Shown piece by piece: positions 32,472 to 43,601 of a stretch of DNA of 64,000 bases. The stretch is from Streptomyces sp. WAC08241 (GTDB lineage: Bacteria > Actinomycetota > Actinomycetes > Streptomycetales > Streptomycetaceae), in the NCBI GenBank assembly GCA_007858575.1, contig CP042279.1, forward strand, positions 186,001-250,000. The letters run 5' to 3'. Under the pieces are notes generated by a model, which was not told the DNA's origin, searched no databases, and saw only the letters and a program-made list of their open reading frames with translations. Both the position numbers and the translations under genes were made by a program. Every line of letters starts with the position of its first letter. Positions within the stretch are counted from its first letter, which is position 1.

Positions 32472-33536
32472 GGCAGATCCTCTTCGCGGGGGCCATCGGG
32501 CTCTTCCTGACCCTGATCGGCACCCCGCTGCTCATCAAGCTGCTCGCGCGCAAGGGGTACGGGCAGTTCATCCGGGACGACGGCCCGCGCGGCCACGCCG
32601 GAAGAAGGGCACGCCCACCATGGGCGGCATCTCCTTCATCCTGGCCACGCTCATCGCGTACGCGCTGGCCAAGGTCATCACCGGCGAACCCGTCTCGTAC
32701 TCCGGCGTGCTCGTCCTCTTCCTGATGGCGGGCATGGGCCTGGTCGGCTTCCTCGACGACTACATCAAGATCGTCAAGCAGCGGTCGCTCGGTCTGCGGG
32801 CCAAGGCGAAGATGGCCGGACAGCTCATCGTGGGCATCGCCTTCGCGGTGCTCGCGCTCCAGTTCTCCGACTCGCGCGGACTCACCCCGGCCTCCGAGAA
32901 GCTCTCCTTCATCACGGACTTCGGCTGGACCATCGGCCCGGTGCTCTTCGTGGTCTGGGCGCTCTTCATGATCCTGGCCATGTCCAACGGCGTGAACCTG
33001 ACGGACGGTCTGGACGGCCTGGCCACCGGCGCCTCCGTGATGGTCTTCGGCGCGTACACCTTCATCGGGCTCTGGCAGTTCCAGGAGTCCTGTGCCAACG
33101 CGCTGACCCTCACCAACCCCAACGCCTGCTTCGAGGTCCGCGACCCGCTGGACCTCGCGGTCGTGGCCTCCGCCCTCATGGGAGCCTGCTTCGGCTTCCT
33201 GTGGTGGAACACCTCGCCCGCCAAGATCTTCATGGGCGACACCGGCTCGCTCGCCCTCGGCGGCGCCCTCGCCGGCCTCGCCATCTGCTCCCGCACGGAG
33301 CTCCTCCTCGCGCTGCTCGGCGGCCTGTTCGTACTGATCACGATGTCCGTGGTCATCCAGGTCGGCTCGTTCAAGATGACCGGCAAGCGCGTCTTCCGGA
33401 TGGCCCCCTCCAGCACCACTTCGAACTCAAGGGGTGGTCCGAGGTCCTGGTCGTCGTCCGGTTCTGGATCATCCAGGGCATGTGCGTGATCGTGGGCCTG
33501 GGCCTCTTCTACGCGGGATGGGCAGCGGACAAGTGA
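32468..33536 (+). CDS. mraY: Phospho-MurNAc-pentapeptide transferase MraY
   Basis: Polytopic enzyme (~356 residues, about ten membrane segments) that transfers phospho-MurNAc-pentapeptide to undecaprenyl phosphate to make lipid I. Active-site segments: [23 protein letters not shown] with the DD pair, [15 protein letters not shown], and [19 protein letters not shown]. The C-terminal [10 protein letters not shown] histidine motif is in another frame after a break near 33410. A further break near 32600 interrupts RGHAGKKGTPT. ATG 32468 overlaps the murF stop and the mraY stop overlaps the murD start. Confidence 0.96.
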
Positions 33537-34952
33537 CAGAGCGGCTCGACTGGAACGGCAAGAACGTCACCGTCGCGGGACTCGGCGTCTCCGGCATCCC
33601 GGCCGCCCGCGCCCTGAGCGCCCTCGGCGCGCGCGTGACCGTCGTCAACGACGGCGACGACGAGCGCTCCCGGGCCCAGGCGGCCGCACTGGAGGCCGAG
33701 GGGATCACCGTCCGCCTCGGCGACGGCGACACCCTGCCGACCGGCACCGAGCTGATCGTCACCGCCCGGCTGGCGCCCCGACAAGCCCTCTTCACGGCCG
33801 CCGCCGAGGCGGGCGTGGAGGTCTGGGGCGACGTCGAACTGGCCTGGCGGCTCCGGGGCCCCGGAGCCGCCCCCTGGCTCGCCGTCACCGGCACCAACGG
33901 CAAGACCACGACCGTGCGGATGCTCGCCTCGATCCTGGAGGCGGCCGGACTGCGGACCGCCGCCGTCGGCAACATCGGCGTCTCGCTCCTCGACGCCGTC
34001 CTCGGCGCCGAGGAGTACGACGTGCTCGCCGTCGAACTCTCCAGCTACCAGCTCCACTGGGCGCCCTCCGTCCGCGCCCACTCGGCCGCCGTCCTCAACC
34101 TGGCGCCCGACCACCTCGACTGGCACGGCTCCATGGAGGCGTACGCCGCCGACAAGGGCCGGATCTACGAGGGCAACCGGGTCGCCTGCGTCTACAACAC
34201 GGCCGACAAGGTCACCGAGGACCTGGTCCGCGAGGCCGACGTCGAGGAGGGCTGCCGCGCGATCGGCTTCACCCTCGGCACCCCCGGCCCCTCCGAACTG
34301 GGCGTCGTCGAGGGCCTCCTCGTCGACCGGGCCTTCGTCGAGAACCGGCGGGAGAACGCCCAGGAGCTGGCCGAGGTCGCCGACGTGCAGCCCCCGGCCC
34401 CGCACAACATCGCCAACGCCCTCGCGGCCGCCGCCCTGGCCCGCGCCTTCGGCGTCGACGCCAAGGCCGTGCGGGACGGCCTGAAGGCCTTCCGGCCCGA
34501 CCCGCACCGCATCGAACGGGTCGAGGAGGTCGGGGAGTCACCTACGTCGACGACTCCAAGGCCACCAACACCCACGCGGCGGAAGCCTCGTTGGCGGCCT
34601 ACGACCCGATCGTCTGGATCGCCGGCGGCCTCGCCAAGGGCGCGACCTTCGACGAGCTCGTCCAGAAGTCCGCGCGGCGGCTGCGCGGGGCCGTCCTGAT
34701 CGGCGCCGACCGGGCCCTGATCCGCGAAGCCCTGGCGCGACACGCCCCGGAGGTCCCGGTGGTCGACCTCGACCGGACCGACACTGGGGCGATGTCCGAG
34801 GCGGTCCGCGAGGCGGCCCGGCTCGCCCGCCCGGGGACACGGTCCTGCTCGCCCCGGCCTGTGCCTCGATGGACATGTTCACCAACTACAACAAGCGCGG
34901 CGAGGCCTTCGCGGACGAGGTCCGCGCCCTCGCCGCCGCCGGGGACGCCTGA
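33533..34952 (+). CDS. murD: UDP-MurNAc-L-alanine:D-glutamate ligase MurD
   Basis: Mur ligase (~473 residues) adding D-Glu to UDP-MurNAc-L-Ala. Its N-terminal Rossmann-like domain reads [20 protein letters not shown]. The P-loop is [14 protein letters not shown], followed by [84 protein letters not shown] and the C-terminal [23 protein letters not shown] 33533 overlaps the mraY stop as GTGA. Frame breaks lie near 34537 and 34835. Order mraY-murD-ftsW-murG matches the canonical cluster. Confidence 0.95.
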
Positions 34953-35007
34953 CCCGACCAGTGGGAGGGTCCGGCCGCACCGGACACGACCGGAGGGGAC
35001 GGCGACC

Positions 35008-36345
35008 ATGCCGAGCAAGACCGCCGGGACGCGCCGGCCCTCCGCCGCACGCGGCGGGGGCGGGCTCCCGCGACCCGCGGCGGGCGCGCGGCGGAGGGAT
35101 CCGGGGACTCCACGAGCGGGCCAGGAAGGCCTGGGACCGCCCTCTCACGGCGTACTACGTGATCATCGGCGCCGGGATGCTCATCACCGGCCTCGGGCTC
35201 GTGATGGTCTACTCCGCCTCGATGATCACCGCGCTCCGCTACGAGCTGGTGCCCTCCTACTTCTTCCGGAAGCAGTTCTTCGCCGCGCTCCTCGGCACCG
35301 GACTGCTCTTCCTGGCCTCCCGGATGCCGGTGAGGCTGCACCGGGCGCTCGCCTACCCGATCCTGGTCGGCGCGGTCTTCCTGATGGCCCTCGTGCAGAT
35401 CCCCGGGATAGGGCACGCGGTCAACGGCAACCAGAACTGGATCTCCCTCGGCGGCCCCTTCCAGCTCCAGCCCAGCGAGTTCGGCAAGCTGGCGCTGATC
35501 CTGTGGGGCGCCGACCTGCTCGCCCGCAAGCAGGACATGCGGCTCCTGACCCAGTGGAAGCACATGCTGGTGCCGCTGGTCCCGGGCGCCTTCATGCTGC
35601 TCGGACTGATCATGCTCGGCGGCGACATGGGCACCTCGATCGTCCTCGCCGCGATCCTCTTCGGCCTGCTCTGGACGGCCGGCGCGCCCACCCGGCTCTT
35701 CGTCGGGGTGCTCACCGTCGCCGGCGCGATCGGCGTGCTGCTCATCAAGACGAGCGCCAACCGCATGAAGCGCTTCCAGTGCATCGGCGCGTCCGATCCC
35801 GGCGGCGACGGAGCCCCTGCCTCCAGGCCGCGCACGGAATCTATGCTCTGGCGTCGGGCGGATGGTTCGGATCCGGGCTCGGTGCGAGCGTGGAGAAATG
35901 GGGCCAACTGCCCGAGGCGCACACCGACTTCATCTTCGCGGTCACCGGTGAGGAACTGGGCCTCGCGGGGACGCTGTCGGTACTCGCCCTGTTCGCGGCT
36001 CTAGGCTATGCGGGTATCCGCGTGGCCGGAGGCACGGAGGACCCCTTCGTGAGGTTCGCCGCGGGAGGTGTGACTACCTGGATCACGGCGCAGGCCGTGA
36101 TCAACATCGGTGCGGTGCTCGGCCTGCTGCCGATCGCCGGTGTCCCGCTCCCGCTGTTCTCCTACGGAGGGTCGGCCCTGCTGCCGACCATGTTCGCCGT
36201 CGGGCTCCTCATCGCCTTCGCGCGACAGGAACCCGCCGCGAAAGCGGCCCTGGCCATGCGCCGCCCCGGTTGGGGCAAGCGGGTCGGGAAGAGATGGAAG
36301 TCGATGCGACGGCGCGTGAAGAAGCGCCCGTCCGGAGAGCGGTGA
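35008..36345 (+). CDS. ftsW: Lipid II polymerase FtsW (SEDS family)
   Basis: SEDS glycosyltransferase (~446 residues, ten membrane segments) that polymerises septal peptidoglycan with FtsI. Starts [18 protein letters not shown], then [68 protein letters not shown], the extracellular loop [19 protein letters not shown], then [37 protein letters not shown] and [19 protein letters not shown] 35008 has GGAGGGG upstream. Frame breaks lie near 35090 and 35815. It ends with a basic tail ([15 protein letters not shown]), and murG follows after six bases. Confidence 0.95.
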   Translation: MPSKTAGTRRPSAARGGGGLPRPAAGARRRDPGTPRAGQEGLGPPSHGVLRDHRRRDAHHRPRARDGLLRLDDHRAPLRAGALLLLPEAVLRRAPRHRTALPGLPDAGEAAPGARLPDPGRRGLPDGPRADPRDRARGQRQPELDLPRRPLPAPAQRVRQAGADPVGRRPARPQAGHAAPDPVEAHAGAAGPGRLHAARTDHARRRHGHLDRPRRDPLRPALDGRRAHPALRRGAHRRRRDRRAAHQDERQPHEALPVHRRVRSRRRRSPCLQAAHGIYALASGGWFGSGLGASVEKWGQLPEAHTDFIFAVTGEELGLAGTLSVLALFAALGYAGIRVAGGTEDPFVRFAAGGVTTWITAQAVINIGAVLGLLPIAGVPLPLFSYGGSALLPTMFAVGLLIAFARQEPAAKAALAMRRPGWGKRVGKRWKSMRRRVKKRPSGER

Positions 36346-36351
36346 ATTTCG

Positions 36352-37445
36352 GTGCATGTCGTACTCGCCGGTGGGGGACCGCCGGCCACATCGAGCCTGC
36401 GCTCGCCCTCGCGGACGCCCTGCGCAGGCAGGACCCCAGCGTGGGGATCACGGCGCTCGGCACGGAGAAGGGTCTGGAGACCCGCCTCGTGCCCGAGCGG
36501 GGCTACGAGCTGGCGCTCATCCCCGCCGTACCGCTGCCCCGCAAGCCCACCCCCGAGCTGATCACCGTCCCCGGGCGGCTGCGCGGCACGATCAAGGCGG
36601 CCGAGCAGGTCCTGGAGCGCACCAAGGCGGACTGCGTGGTCGGCTTCGGCGGCTACGTGGCCCTGCCCGGCTACCTGGCCGCCAAGCGGCTCGGGGTGCC
36701 GATCGTGGTCCACGAGGCCAACGCCCGGCCCGGCCTGGCCAACAAGATCGGTTCGCGGTACGCGGCCGGGGTCGCCGTCGCCACCCCGGACAGCAAGCTC
36801 CGCAACGCCCGCTACATCGGCATCCCGCTGCGGCACACCATCGCCACCCTCGACCGGGCCCGGGTGCGCCCCGAGGCGCGCGCCGCGTTCGGGCTCGACC
36901 CGAACCTGCCGACGCTGCTCGTCTCGGGCGGCTCGCAGGGCGCCCGGCGCCTCAACGAGGTCGTCCAGCAGGTCGCCCCGGTGCTCCAGCGCTCCGGGAT
37001 CCAGATCCTGCACGCGGTCGGCCCGAAGAACGAAATGCCGCGCGTCGACAACATGCCCGGTATGCCGCCGTACGTACCGGTACCGTACGTGGACCGGATG
37101 GATCTCGCGTACGCCGCGGCCGACATGATGCTCTGCCGCGCGGGCGCGATGACCGTCGCCGAGCTCTCCGCCGTCGGGCTGCCCGCCGCCTACGTCCCGT
37201 TGCCCATCGGCAACGGCGAACAGCGGCTCAACGCCCAGCCGGTGGTCAAGGCCGGCGGCGGGCTCCTCGTCGACGACGCGGAGCTGACGCCGCAGTGGGT
37301 GCAGGGCAACGTCCTGCCCGTACTGGCCGATCCGCACCGGTTGTACGAGATGTCCCGCGCCGCCGCCGAGTTCGGCCGCCGGGACGCCGACGACCTGCTC
37401 GTCGGCATGGTGTACGAGGCGATCGCCGCCCGCCGCCAGGCGTAG
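36352..37445 (+). CDS. murG: UDP-GlcNAc transferase MurG
   Basis: Membrane-associated GT-B glycosyltransferase (~364 residues) that converts lipid I to lipid II. N-terminal [20 protein letters not shown] appears after one base is restored near 36380. Other blocks: [103 protein letters not shown] and [20 protein letters not shown]. The UDP-GlcNAc contacts lie in the GGSQGA and AELSAVGLP segments. The GTG start at 36352 follows the ftsW stop by six bases, within the division operon. Confidence 0.96.
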
Positions 37446-37480
37446 CGCGGCGCTCCGGACGGAAGGGCAGGAGGCGCCGG

Positions 37481-38283
37481 GTGGCAACCGCACCGACGAC
37501 CGCCGAGAAGGGCGGCGCACGCGGGTCGAAGGGGCCGTCGGACGGCCCGTCCCGGCAGGGCGCCCGGAATCGAAGGTTCCGGGTGCCCGCGCCCCGGCTC
37601 CTGCTCTCCGCGCTCGGCCTCGCGGCGGTCGCCGTCGGCGTCCTCTGGGCGCTCTACGGGTCGGACTGGTTCCGTGTGGAACGTGTGAAGACTTCCGGCA
37701 CGCGGGTCCTGACCGCGGCCCAGGTCGAGAAGGCCGCGGCCGTCCCGGCCGGCGCCCCGCTCGCCTCCGTCGACACCGACGCCATCGCGGCCAGGACCCG
37801 GCAACTGCTGCCCCGGATCGAGTCGATCGAGGTCGTGCGGTCCTGGCCGCACGGGATCGACCTCCGGGTGACGGAACGGCAGCCGGCCCTGCTCATCGAA
37901 AAGGGCGGAAAGTTCACCGAAGTGGACAGGAGCGGCGTGCGGTTCGCCACCGTCGCCACCGCCCCCGGGGCGTCCCCCTGCTGGTCCTCGACGCCTCCTC
38001 CTCCCCGAGCCTCCGCCGCTTCGGCGCGGACCGGCTGCTCGGGGAGGCGGTCCGCGTCCGGGGCGAACTCCCGGCGGAGGTCGCCCGGGACACCCGGGCC
38101 GTCCGCGTCACCTCGTACGACTCCGTCACGCTCGAACTGACCGGCGGGCGCACCGTCCTCTGGGGCAGCGGCGAACACGGCACCGCCAAGGCCCGGGTCC
38201 TCACCGCCCTCATGAAGGCCGTTCCCAAAGCGGGGCACTTCGACGTAAGTGCCCCCACGGCCCCCGCCGCGTCGGGGAGTTGA
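37481..38283 (+). CDS. ftsQ: Division protein FtsQ (POTRA domain)
   Basis: Bitopic divisome protein (~267 residues). A cytoplasmic basic N-terminus (VATAPTTAEKGGARGSKGPS) leads to one membrane segment (LLLSALGLAAVAVGVLWALY). A POTRA domain follows (WFRVERVKTSGTRVLTAAQV to WPHGIDLRVTERQPALLIE), then the FtsQ beta-domain (VDRSGVRFATVATAP and, after a break near 37967, PLLVLDASSSPSLRRFGADR). GTG 37481 has AGGAGG 8 bases upstream. It links FtsL/DivIC with FtsZ-ring proteins in the family. The stop is followed by the ~280-base ftsZ control region. Confidence 0.93.
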
Positions 38284-38561
38284 CGGGCATCACCGCTGGC
38301 CAGCACCCTGGTTGGCCAGCGCTACGGGTGATCACATAGGGTGAAAAGAAAAACGGGAGGTTCGGCGTGTTCGTTGAACGTGCGCCACTTGTCGACTTAG
38401 TGTCCTGTTCGGAAGAGTCCAGCGAACAGAGACACTGGTAACCCTAAACTTCAACGTTAGGGTTTGGGTCGGCGTTTCGGACCGTCCCAATCGGCATCCG
38501 TCGTCGCAGCGCGGTCAACCGCGCGGTGGCGACACGTAACTCGAGGCGAGAGGCCTTCGAC
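38284..38561 (+). promoter_or_regulatory. ftsZ upstream control region
   Basis: A 278-base AT-richer stretch, unusual for this cluster, with no gene. It contains inverted repeats CTGTTCG (38405-38411) / CGAACAG (38423-38429) and AACCCTAA (38440-38447) / TTAGGGTT (38457-38464). There are also TTGTCG near 38389 and TAACCC/TAAACT sequences that could be -35 and -10 parts. In S. coelicolor ftsZ has several promoters here, including a sporulation-induced one; which element corresponds to it cannot be settled from sequence alone. Confidence 0.65.
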
Positions 38562-39777
38562 GTGGCAGCACCGCAGAACTACCTCGCAGTCATCAAGGTC
38601 ATCGGTGTCGGCGGCGGTGGTGTCAATGCCATCAACCGAATGATCGAGGTCGGTCTCAAGGGCGTCGAGTTCATCGCGATCAACACCGACGCGCAAGCGC
38701 TGTTGATGAGCGACGCCGACGTCAAGCTCGACGTCGGCCGTGAACTCACCCGCGGCCTCGGGGCCGGGGCGAACCCGGCCGTCGGTCGCAAGGCGGCAGA
38801 GGACCACCGTGAGGAGATCGAGGAGGTCCTCAAGGGGCCGACATGGTCTTCGTCACCGCCGGCGAAGGCGGCGGCACTGGCACCGGCGGCGCCCCCGTCG
38901 TCGCCAACATCGCGCGCTCGCTCGGCGCCCTCACGATCGGCGTGGTCACCCGGCCGTTCACCTTCGAGGGCCGCCGCCGCGCCAACCAGGCGGAGGACGG
39001 CATCGCCGAGCTCCGCGAAGAGGTCGACACCCTCATCGTCATCCCCAACGACCGGCTGCTCTCGATCTCGGACCGCCAGGTCTCCGTGCTCGACGCCTTC
39101 AAGTCGGCCGACCAGGTCCTCCTGAGCGGTGTCCAGGGCATCACCGACCTCATCACCACCCCGGGTCTGATCAACCTCGACTTCGCCGACGTCAAGTCGG
39201 TCATGTCCGAGGCCGGTTCGGCCCTCATGGGCATCGGCTCCGCCCGCGGCGACGACCGCGCGGTGGCCGCCGCGGAGATGGCGATCTCCTCGCCGCTCCT
39301 GGAGGCCTCCATCGACGGCGCCCGCGGCGTGCTGCTCTCCATCTCCGGCGGCAGCGACCTCGGCCTCTTCGAGATCAACGAGGCGGCGCAGTTGGTCAGC
39401 GAGGCGGCCCACCCCGAGGCCAACATCATCTTCGGCGCCGTCATCGACGACGCCCTGGGCGACGAGGTCCGGGTCACCGTCATCGCGGCCGGCTTCGACG
39501 GCGGCCAGCCGCCGGCCCGCCGGGACAACATCATCGGCTCGGTCTCCGCCAAGCGCGAGGAGCCCGCCCCGGCGCCCCGCACCACCGAGACCTCCCGCCC
39601 GCTGGGCGGCCTCGGCACGGTGACCCCGCGCGAGGACCCGGCCCCCGCGCCGGTCGAGCCGCCGGCCCCGGTCGTCAACGAGGCCCCGCCGACCCCGGTC
39701 CCGCCGGTGGTCCCCCGGCCCGTCCCTACGCGGACAGCCAGGCCGAGGAGCTGGACGTCCCGGACTTCCTGAAGTGA
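38562..39777 (+). CDS. ftsZ: Cell division GTPase FtsZ (frameshifted)
   Basis: Tubulin-like GTPase (~405 residues) forming the Z ring. Starts [20 protein letters not shown] with the first phosphate loop, then [14 protein letters not shown], the tubulin signature [54 protein letters not shown] and the T7 catalytic loop. The C-terminal domain follows, then a Pro/Ala-rich linker and the end DVPDFLK, the peptide that binds SepF/FtsW. GTG 38562 has GAGG-type sites upstream. Frame breaks lie near 38840 (before [10 protein letters not shown]) and 39722. The stop overlaps the pgeF start as GTGA. Confidence 0.97.
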
Positions 39778-40545
39778 TAGGACGTCGCTTCGACGCGAAC
39801 GGCGCGCACTTCGCCTTCACCGACCGGTGGGGCGGGGTGAGCGCCGTTCCGTACGAGGAGCTCAACCTCGGCGGCGCGGTGGGCGACGACCCCGGGGCCG
39901 TGCTCGCCAACCGGTCGCTCGCCGCCGGGAGCCTCGGGCTCGACCCGGCCCGGGTGGTCTGGATGAACCAGGTGCACGGCGCCGACGTGGCCGGGGTCGA
40001 AGGCCCCTGGGGCGACGCGGAGGTCCCTCCGTCGACGCCCTCGTCACTGCCCGGCGCGGGCTCGCCCTCGCCGTCCTCACCGCCGACTGCGTCCCGGTCC
40101 TGCTCGCCGACCCCGTCGCCGGGGTCGCGGCCGCCGCCCACGCCGGACGGCCCGGCATGGTCGCCGGGGTCGTCCCGGCCGCCGTGGAGGCCATGACCGG
40201 CCTGGGCGCCGACCCCGCCCGGATCGTCGCCCGCACCGGACCGTCCGTCTGCGGACGGTGCTACGAGGTGCCGGAGGCGATGCGCGACGAGGTCGCGGCC
40301 GTCGAGCCGGACGCCGCCGCGGAGACCTCCTGGGGACCCCCGCCGTCGACGTCGCCGCCGGAGTGCGCGCGCAGCTCGCCCGGCTCGGGGTCCGGGACGT
40401 CGAGGACGCCGGGATCTGCACCCTGGAGTCCCGCGACCACTACTGTACCGCCGCGACCGCACCACGGGGCGACTCGCGGGATATGTCTGGTTGGACGCCG
40501 AGTCCTCCCGGGCGCGACCCCGGATCCCCGGCAGGAAAGAGCTGA
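39774..40545 (+). CDS. pgeF: Peptidoglycan editing factor PgeF (YfiH/LACC1 family)
   Basis: Laccase-domain (YfiH) protein (~257 residues). Family members are zinc purine nucleoside phosphorylases/deaminases, and in E. coli PgeF removes misincorporated L-Ser from UDP-MurNAc. Metal/active-site residues are visible: His in WMNQVHGADV, Cys in LTADCVPVLLAD, His in AAAHAGRPGMVAGVV. GTG 39774 overlaps ftsZ, and TGA 40543-40545 overlaps the next ATG (TGATG). Frame breaks lie near 40025, 40335 and 40445, plus one close to the C-terminus, so the last ~15 residues are uncertain. Confidence 0.9.
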
Positions 40546-41264
40546 TGACGGACCGCACGGCGGAACTCGCCGAGAACCTGGCCCGGGTGGAGGCGCGCAT
40601 CGCCGCCGCCTGCGCCGCCGCAGGACGCGCGCGCGAGGAGGTCACCCTGATCGTGGTGACCAAGACCTACCCCGCGAGCGACGTGAGAATCCTCCACGGC
40701 CTGGGCGTTCGGCACGTCGCCGAGAACCGGGACCAGGACGCCGCGCCCAAGGCGGCCGCCTGTGCCGATCTCGACCTCACCTGGCACTTCAGGGCCAGTT
40801 GCAGACCAACAAGGTCAGGTCCGTGGCCGGTTATGCCGATGTGGTGCAGTCCGTCGACCGCCCGAAGCTCGTTTTCCGCCCTCTCCGCCGCCGCGGAGAG
40901 GAAGGGCGCCGCGCTCGGCTGCCTGATCCAGGTCGCGCTCGACGCGGAGGCCGGCGAGCGCGGCGACCGCGGCGGCGTGGCGCCGGACGGGATCGAGGAG
41001 TTGGCGGCGGCCGTGGACGCCGCCCCCGGGCTGCGGCTGGACGGCCTGATGACGGTCGCCCCGCTCGCCGGCCCGTACGCCGGGGAGCCCCGCGCGGCCT
41101 TCGACCGGCTGATGGATTTGTCGACTGCCCTGCGCGCGACCCGTCCGGCTGCGAACATGGTGTCGGCAGGGATGAGCGGAGACCTCGAAGAGGCCGTCGC
41201 CGCCGGGGCGACACACGTACGCGTCGGTACGGCGGTACTCGGAGTCCGCCCGAAGCTCGGGTAA
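40545..41264 (+). CDS. YggS family PLP homeostasis protein
   Basis: Pyridoxal-phosphate-binding protein (~240 residues) of the YggS/PROSC family, which keeps free PLP in balance rather than catalysing a known reaction. The PLP lysine is in LIVVTKTYPASDV. Other blocks: GVRHVAENRDQDAAPKAAA, TWHF then GQLQTNKVRSV, QVALDAEAGERGD, GLRLDGLMTVAPLAG, and NMVSAGMSGDLEEAVAAGAT with HVRVGTAVLG, the phosphate-binding end. Frame breaks lie near 40790 and 40875. It sits in the conserved ftsZ-pgeF-yggS-sepF string. Confidence 0.93.
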   Translation: MTDRTAELAENLARVEARIAAACAAAGRAREEVTLIVVTKTYPASDVRILHGLGVRHVAENRDQDAAPKAAACADLDLTWHFRASCRPTRSGPWPVMPMWCSPSTARSSFSALSAAAERKGAALGCLIQVALDAEAGERGDRGGVAPDGIEELAAAVDAAPGLRLDGLMTVAPLAGPYAGEPRAAFDRLMDLSTALRATRPAANMVSAGMSGDLEEAVAAGATHVRVGTAVLGVRPKLG

Positions 41265-41386
41265 CGTCGCGAAGCAAGTCGGACCACAGCAGAAAATATG
41301 GTCATTCCGCAGAACGGCGGGACGGCCCGTGGATCGCCGGCACTTGGTGACAAGGCCGATCCACCACAGAGCGGAGGAATCGGAGA

Positions 41387-42007
41387 ATGGCCGGCGCGAT
41401 GCGCAAGATGGCGGTCTACCTCGGCCTCGTGGAGGACGATGGGTACGACGGCCGGGGCTTCGACCCCGACGACGACTTCGAACCCGAGCTGGAGCCGGAG
41501 CCCGAGCGCGACCGGCGTCACGTTCCCCCGCGACAGGTGGAGCACGAGGAACCGGTACGCGTGGTGAAGCCCCCGGCCCCCGGGGAGCCCGTCGCCCATT
41601 CCGTCCCGGTACTCGCCGAAAGTGGACGTCCGGCCCGAATTGCCCCCGTGGCATCCATCACACCCGAACGCCCGAGCCTGGAGAAGAACGCACCGGTGAT
41701 CATGCCTAAGGTCGTGTCCGAGCGGGAGCCCTACCGCATCACCACGCTGCACCCCCGGACCTACAACGAGGCCCGTACCATCGGGGAACACTTCCGTGAG
41801 GGCACCCCCGTGATCATGAACCTCACGGAGATGGACGACACGGACGCGAAGCGACTTGTCGACTTTGCCGCCGGACTCGTCTTCGGGCTCCATGGCAGCA
41901 TTGAGCGCGTGACGCAGAAGGTGTTCCTGTTGTCTCCTGCCAACGTCGATGTCACGGCGGAGGACAAGGCCCGGATCGCAGAGGGCGGATTCTTCAACCA
42001 GAGCTGA
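41387..42007 (+). CDS. sepF: Division protein SepF
   Basis: Intact 206-residue FtsZ membrane anchor. [20 protein letters not shown] forms the N-terminal amphipathic membrane helix. An acidic linker and a Pro-rich region follow, then the dimeric SepF domain (residues ~110-206): [55 protein letters not shown] and [15 protein letters not shown] 41387 is preceded by GAGGAATCGGAG. A 122-base gap before it may contain a promoter (AAAATATGG near 41292). Confidence 0.97.
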   Translation: MAGAMRKMAVYLGLVEDDGYDGRGFDPDDDFEPELEPEPERDRRHVPPRQVEHEEPVRVVKPPAPGEPVAHSVPVLAESGRPARIAPVASITPERPSLEKNAPVIMPKVVSEREPYRITTLHPRTYNEARTIGEHFREGTPVIMNLTEMDDTDAKRLVDFAAGLVFGLHGSIERVTQKVFLLSPANVDVTAEDKARIAEGGFFNQS

Positions 42008-42088
42008 GAACACAGGAACCGGACGGACCGGTCGCGAGGGCGGCCGGACGAGCGAGAGCACGCAAGCCAGGGGAGAGGGAAACGCGGG

Positions 42089-42379
42089 ATGGGCGTCGCA
42101 CTACAGGTGGTCTACATCGTGCTGATGTGCTTCCTCGTCCTCCTGATCGTCCGGCTTGTCATGGACTACGTCTTCCAGTTCGCCCGTTCATGGGAACCCG
42201 GTAAGGCGATGGTGGTCGTCCTTGAGGCCACTTACACTGTCACCGATCCACCGCTCAAGCTTCTGCGGCGGCTGATCCCGCCGCTGCGTCTCGGGGGCGT
42301 GGCACTCGACCTGTCCTTCTTCGTTCTGATGATCATCGTCTGGATCCTGATCTCCCTCGTCAGCAGCTTCGCGAGGTGA
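42089..42379 (+). CDS. YggT family membrane protein (YlmG)
   Basis: Intact 96-residue protein with two hydrophobic hairpins (VYIVLMCFLVLLIVRLVMDY and SFFVLMIIVWILISLVSSF) separated by a conserved loop with VTDPPLKLLRRLIPPLRLGG, the YggT signature. Its role is unproven; it is encoded next to sepF and divIVA in most Gram-positive dcw clusters and affects envelope or osmotic traits in some organisms. GGGAGAGG sites lie just upstream of ATG 42089. Confidence 0.95.
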   Translation: MGVALQVVYIVLMCFLVLLIVRLVMDYVFQFARSWEPGKAMVVVLEATYTVTDPPLKLLRRLIPPLRLGGVALDLSFFVLMIIVWILISLVSSFAR

Positions 42380-42443
42380 GTGAGGTGCGTGTGGACGATA
42401 CGGTCTTGCCGACTGCCGACGACTACGTAGAGGTGAAGAAGAG

Positions 42444-43555
42444 ATGCCGCTGACTCCCGAGGACGTGCGGAACAAGCAGTTCACGACCGTCCGCCTTCGA
42501 GAAGGCTATGACGAGGACGAGGTCGATGCCTTCCTCGACGAGGTCGAGGCCGAGCTGACCCGCCTGCTTCGCGAGAACGAGGACCTGCGCGCCAAGCTGG
42601 CCGCCGCGACGCGCGCCGCCGCGCAGAACCAGCAGCAGCAGGGCATGCGCAAGCCCCCGGAGCAGCAGGATCGTCCCGTCGGTCCCGGGGCCCCGGTCCC
42701 CGCCGCCATATCCGGACCGCCGGTCCAGCAGCAGCCGCCGCAGATGGGTCCGCCGCAGTTGCCCTCCGGTGCTCCTCAGCTTCCCGCCGGCCCGATGCAG
42801 GGCGGTCCCATGCAGGGTGGCCCCATGCAGGGCGGGCCCATGGGTCCCGGCCCGATGCAGGGTGGCCCCATGCAGGGCGGACCGATGGGTCCCGGCCCGA
42901 TGCAGGGCGGTCCGATGGGCCACCCGCAGCAGATGCAGCAGCAGCCCGCGCAGGCTCCGGGCGGCGACAGCGCCGCGCGCGTCCTCTCGCTGGCCCAGCA
43001 GACCGCCGACCAGGCGATCGCGGAGGCCCGTTCCGAGGCCAACAAGATCGTCGGCGAGGCGCGCTCGCGCGCCGAGGGCCTGAGCGGGACGCCCGCGCCA
43101 AGGCCGACGCCCTGGAGCGGGACGCGCAGGAGAAGCACCGCGTCGCGATGGGCTCCCTGGAGTCCGCCCGCGCCACCCTCGAGCGCAAGGTCGAGGACCT
43201 GCGGGGCTTCGAGCGCGAGTACCGCACGCGTCTGAAGTCGTACCTGGAATCGCAGCTCCGCCAGCTCGAGACCCAGGCCGACGACTCGCTGGCTCCGCCG
43301 CGGACCCCGGCCGCGGCCTCCCTGCCGCCGGCCCCGTCGATGGCCTCGGCCGGCGCCGGTGCCCCGTCCTACGGCGGCGGCACGATGGGTGGCGGTCCGT
43401 CCATGGGCGGCGCCCCGTCCTACGGCGGCGGTCAGCAGCAGATGTCCCCGGCGATGACCCAGCCGATGGCTCCGGTCCGTCCGCAGGCACCGCAGCCGAT
43501 GCAGCAGGCTCCGGCGCCGATGCGGGGCTTCCTGATCGACGAGGACGACAACTGA
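42444..43555 (+). CDS. divIVA: Polar growth scaffold DivIVA
   Basis: Essential coiled-coil protein (~371 residues) that marks curved membranes at hyphal tips and directs apical growth. N-terminal lipid-binding domain [20 protein letters not shown], first coiled coil ([20 protein letters not shown]), then a long disordered insert with Met-Gln-Gly-Gly-Pro repeats (42793-42930), the second coiled coil ([20 protein letters not shown] to [16 protein letters not shown]), and a Gly/Ser/Pro/Gln-rich tail ending [11 protein letters not shown]. One G is missing near 43085 ([13 protein letters not shown]). It is followed by a strong terminator. Confidence 0.97.
42793..42930 (+). repeat. In-gene tandem repeat encoding MQGGP units
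   Basis: About seven imperfect 15-base units encode PMQGG, arranged in a higher 36- to 45-base period with PMGPG spacers. The array is in frame, so gain or loss of a unit would only change linker length between the two DivIVA coiled coils. Confidence 0.85.
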
Positions 43556-43601
43556 CGGCGGGCGGTCGCGCGACGAGTGCGTAGCCGTCGGCAGGCTACG
43601 A

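Noticed and set aside
38820..38850. Programmed frameshifting in ftsZ and other genes
   Set aside because: Breaks occur in most long genes at different places, without slippery heptamers or shared downstream structures, and correct to family sequence by one G/C. Error is simpler.
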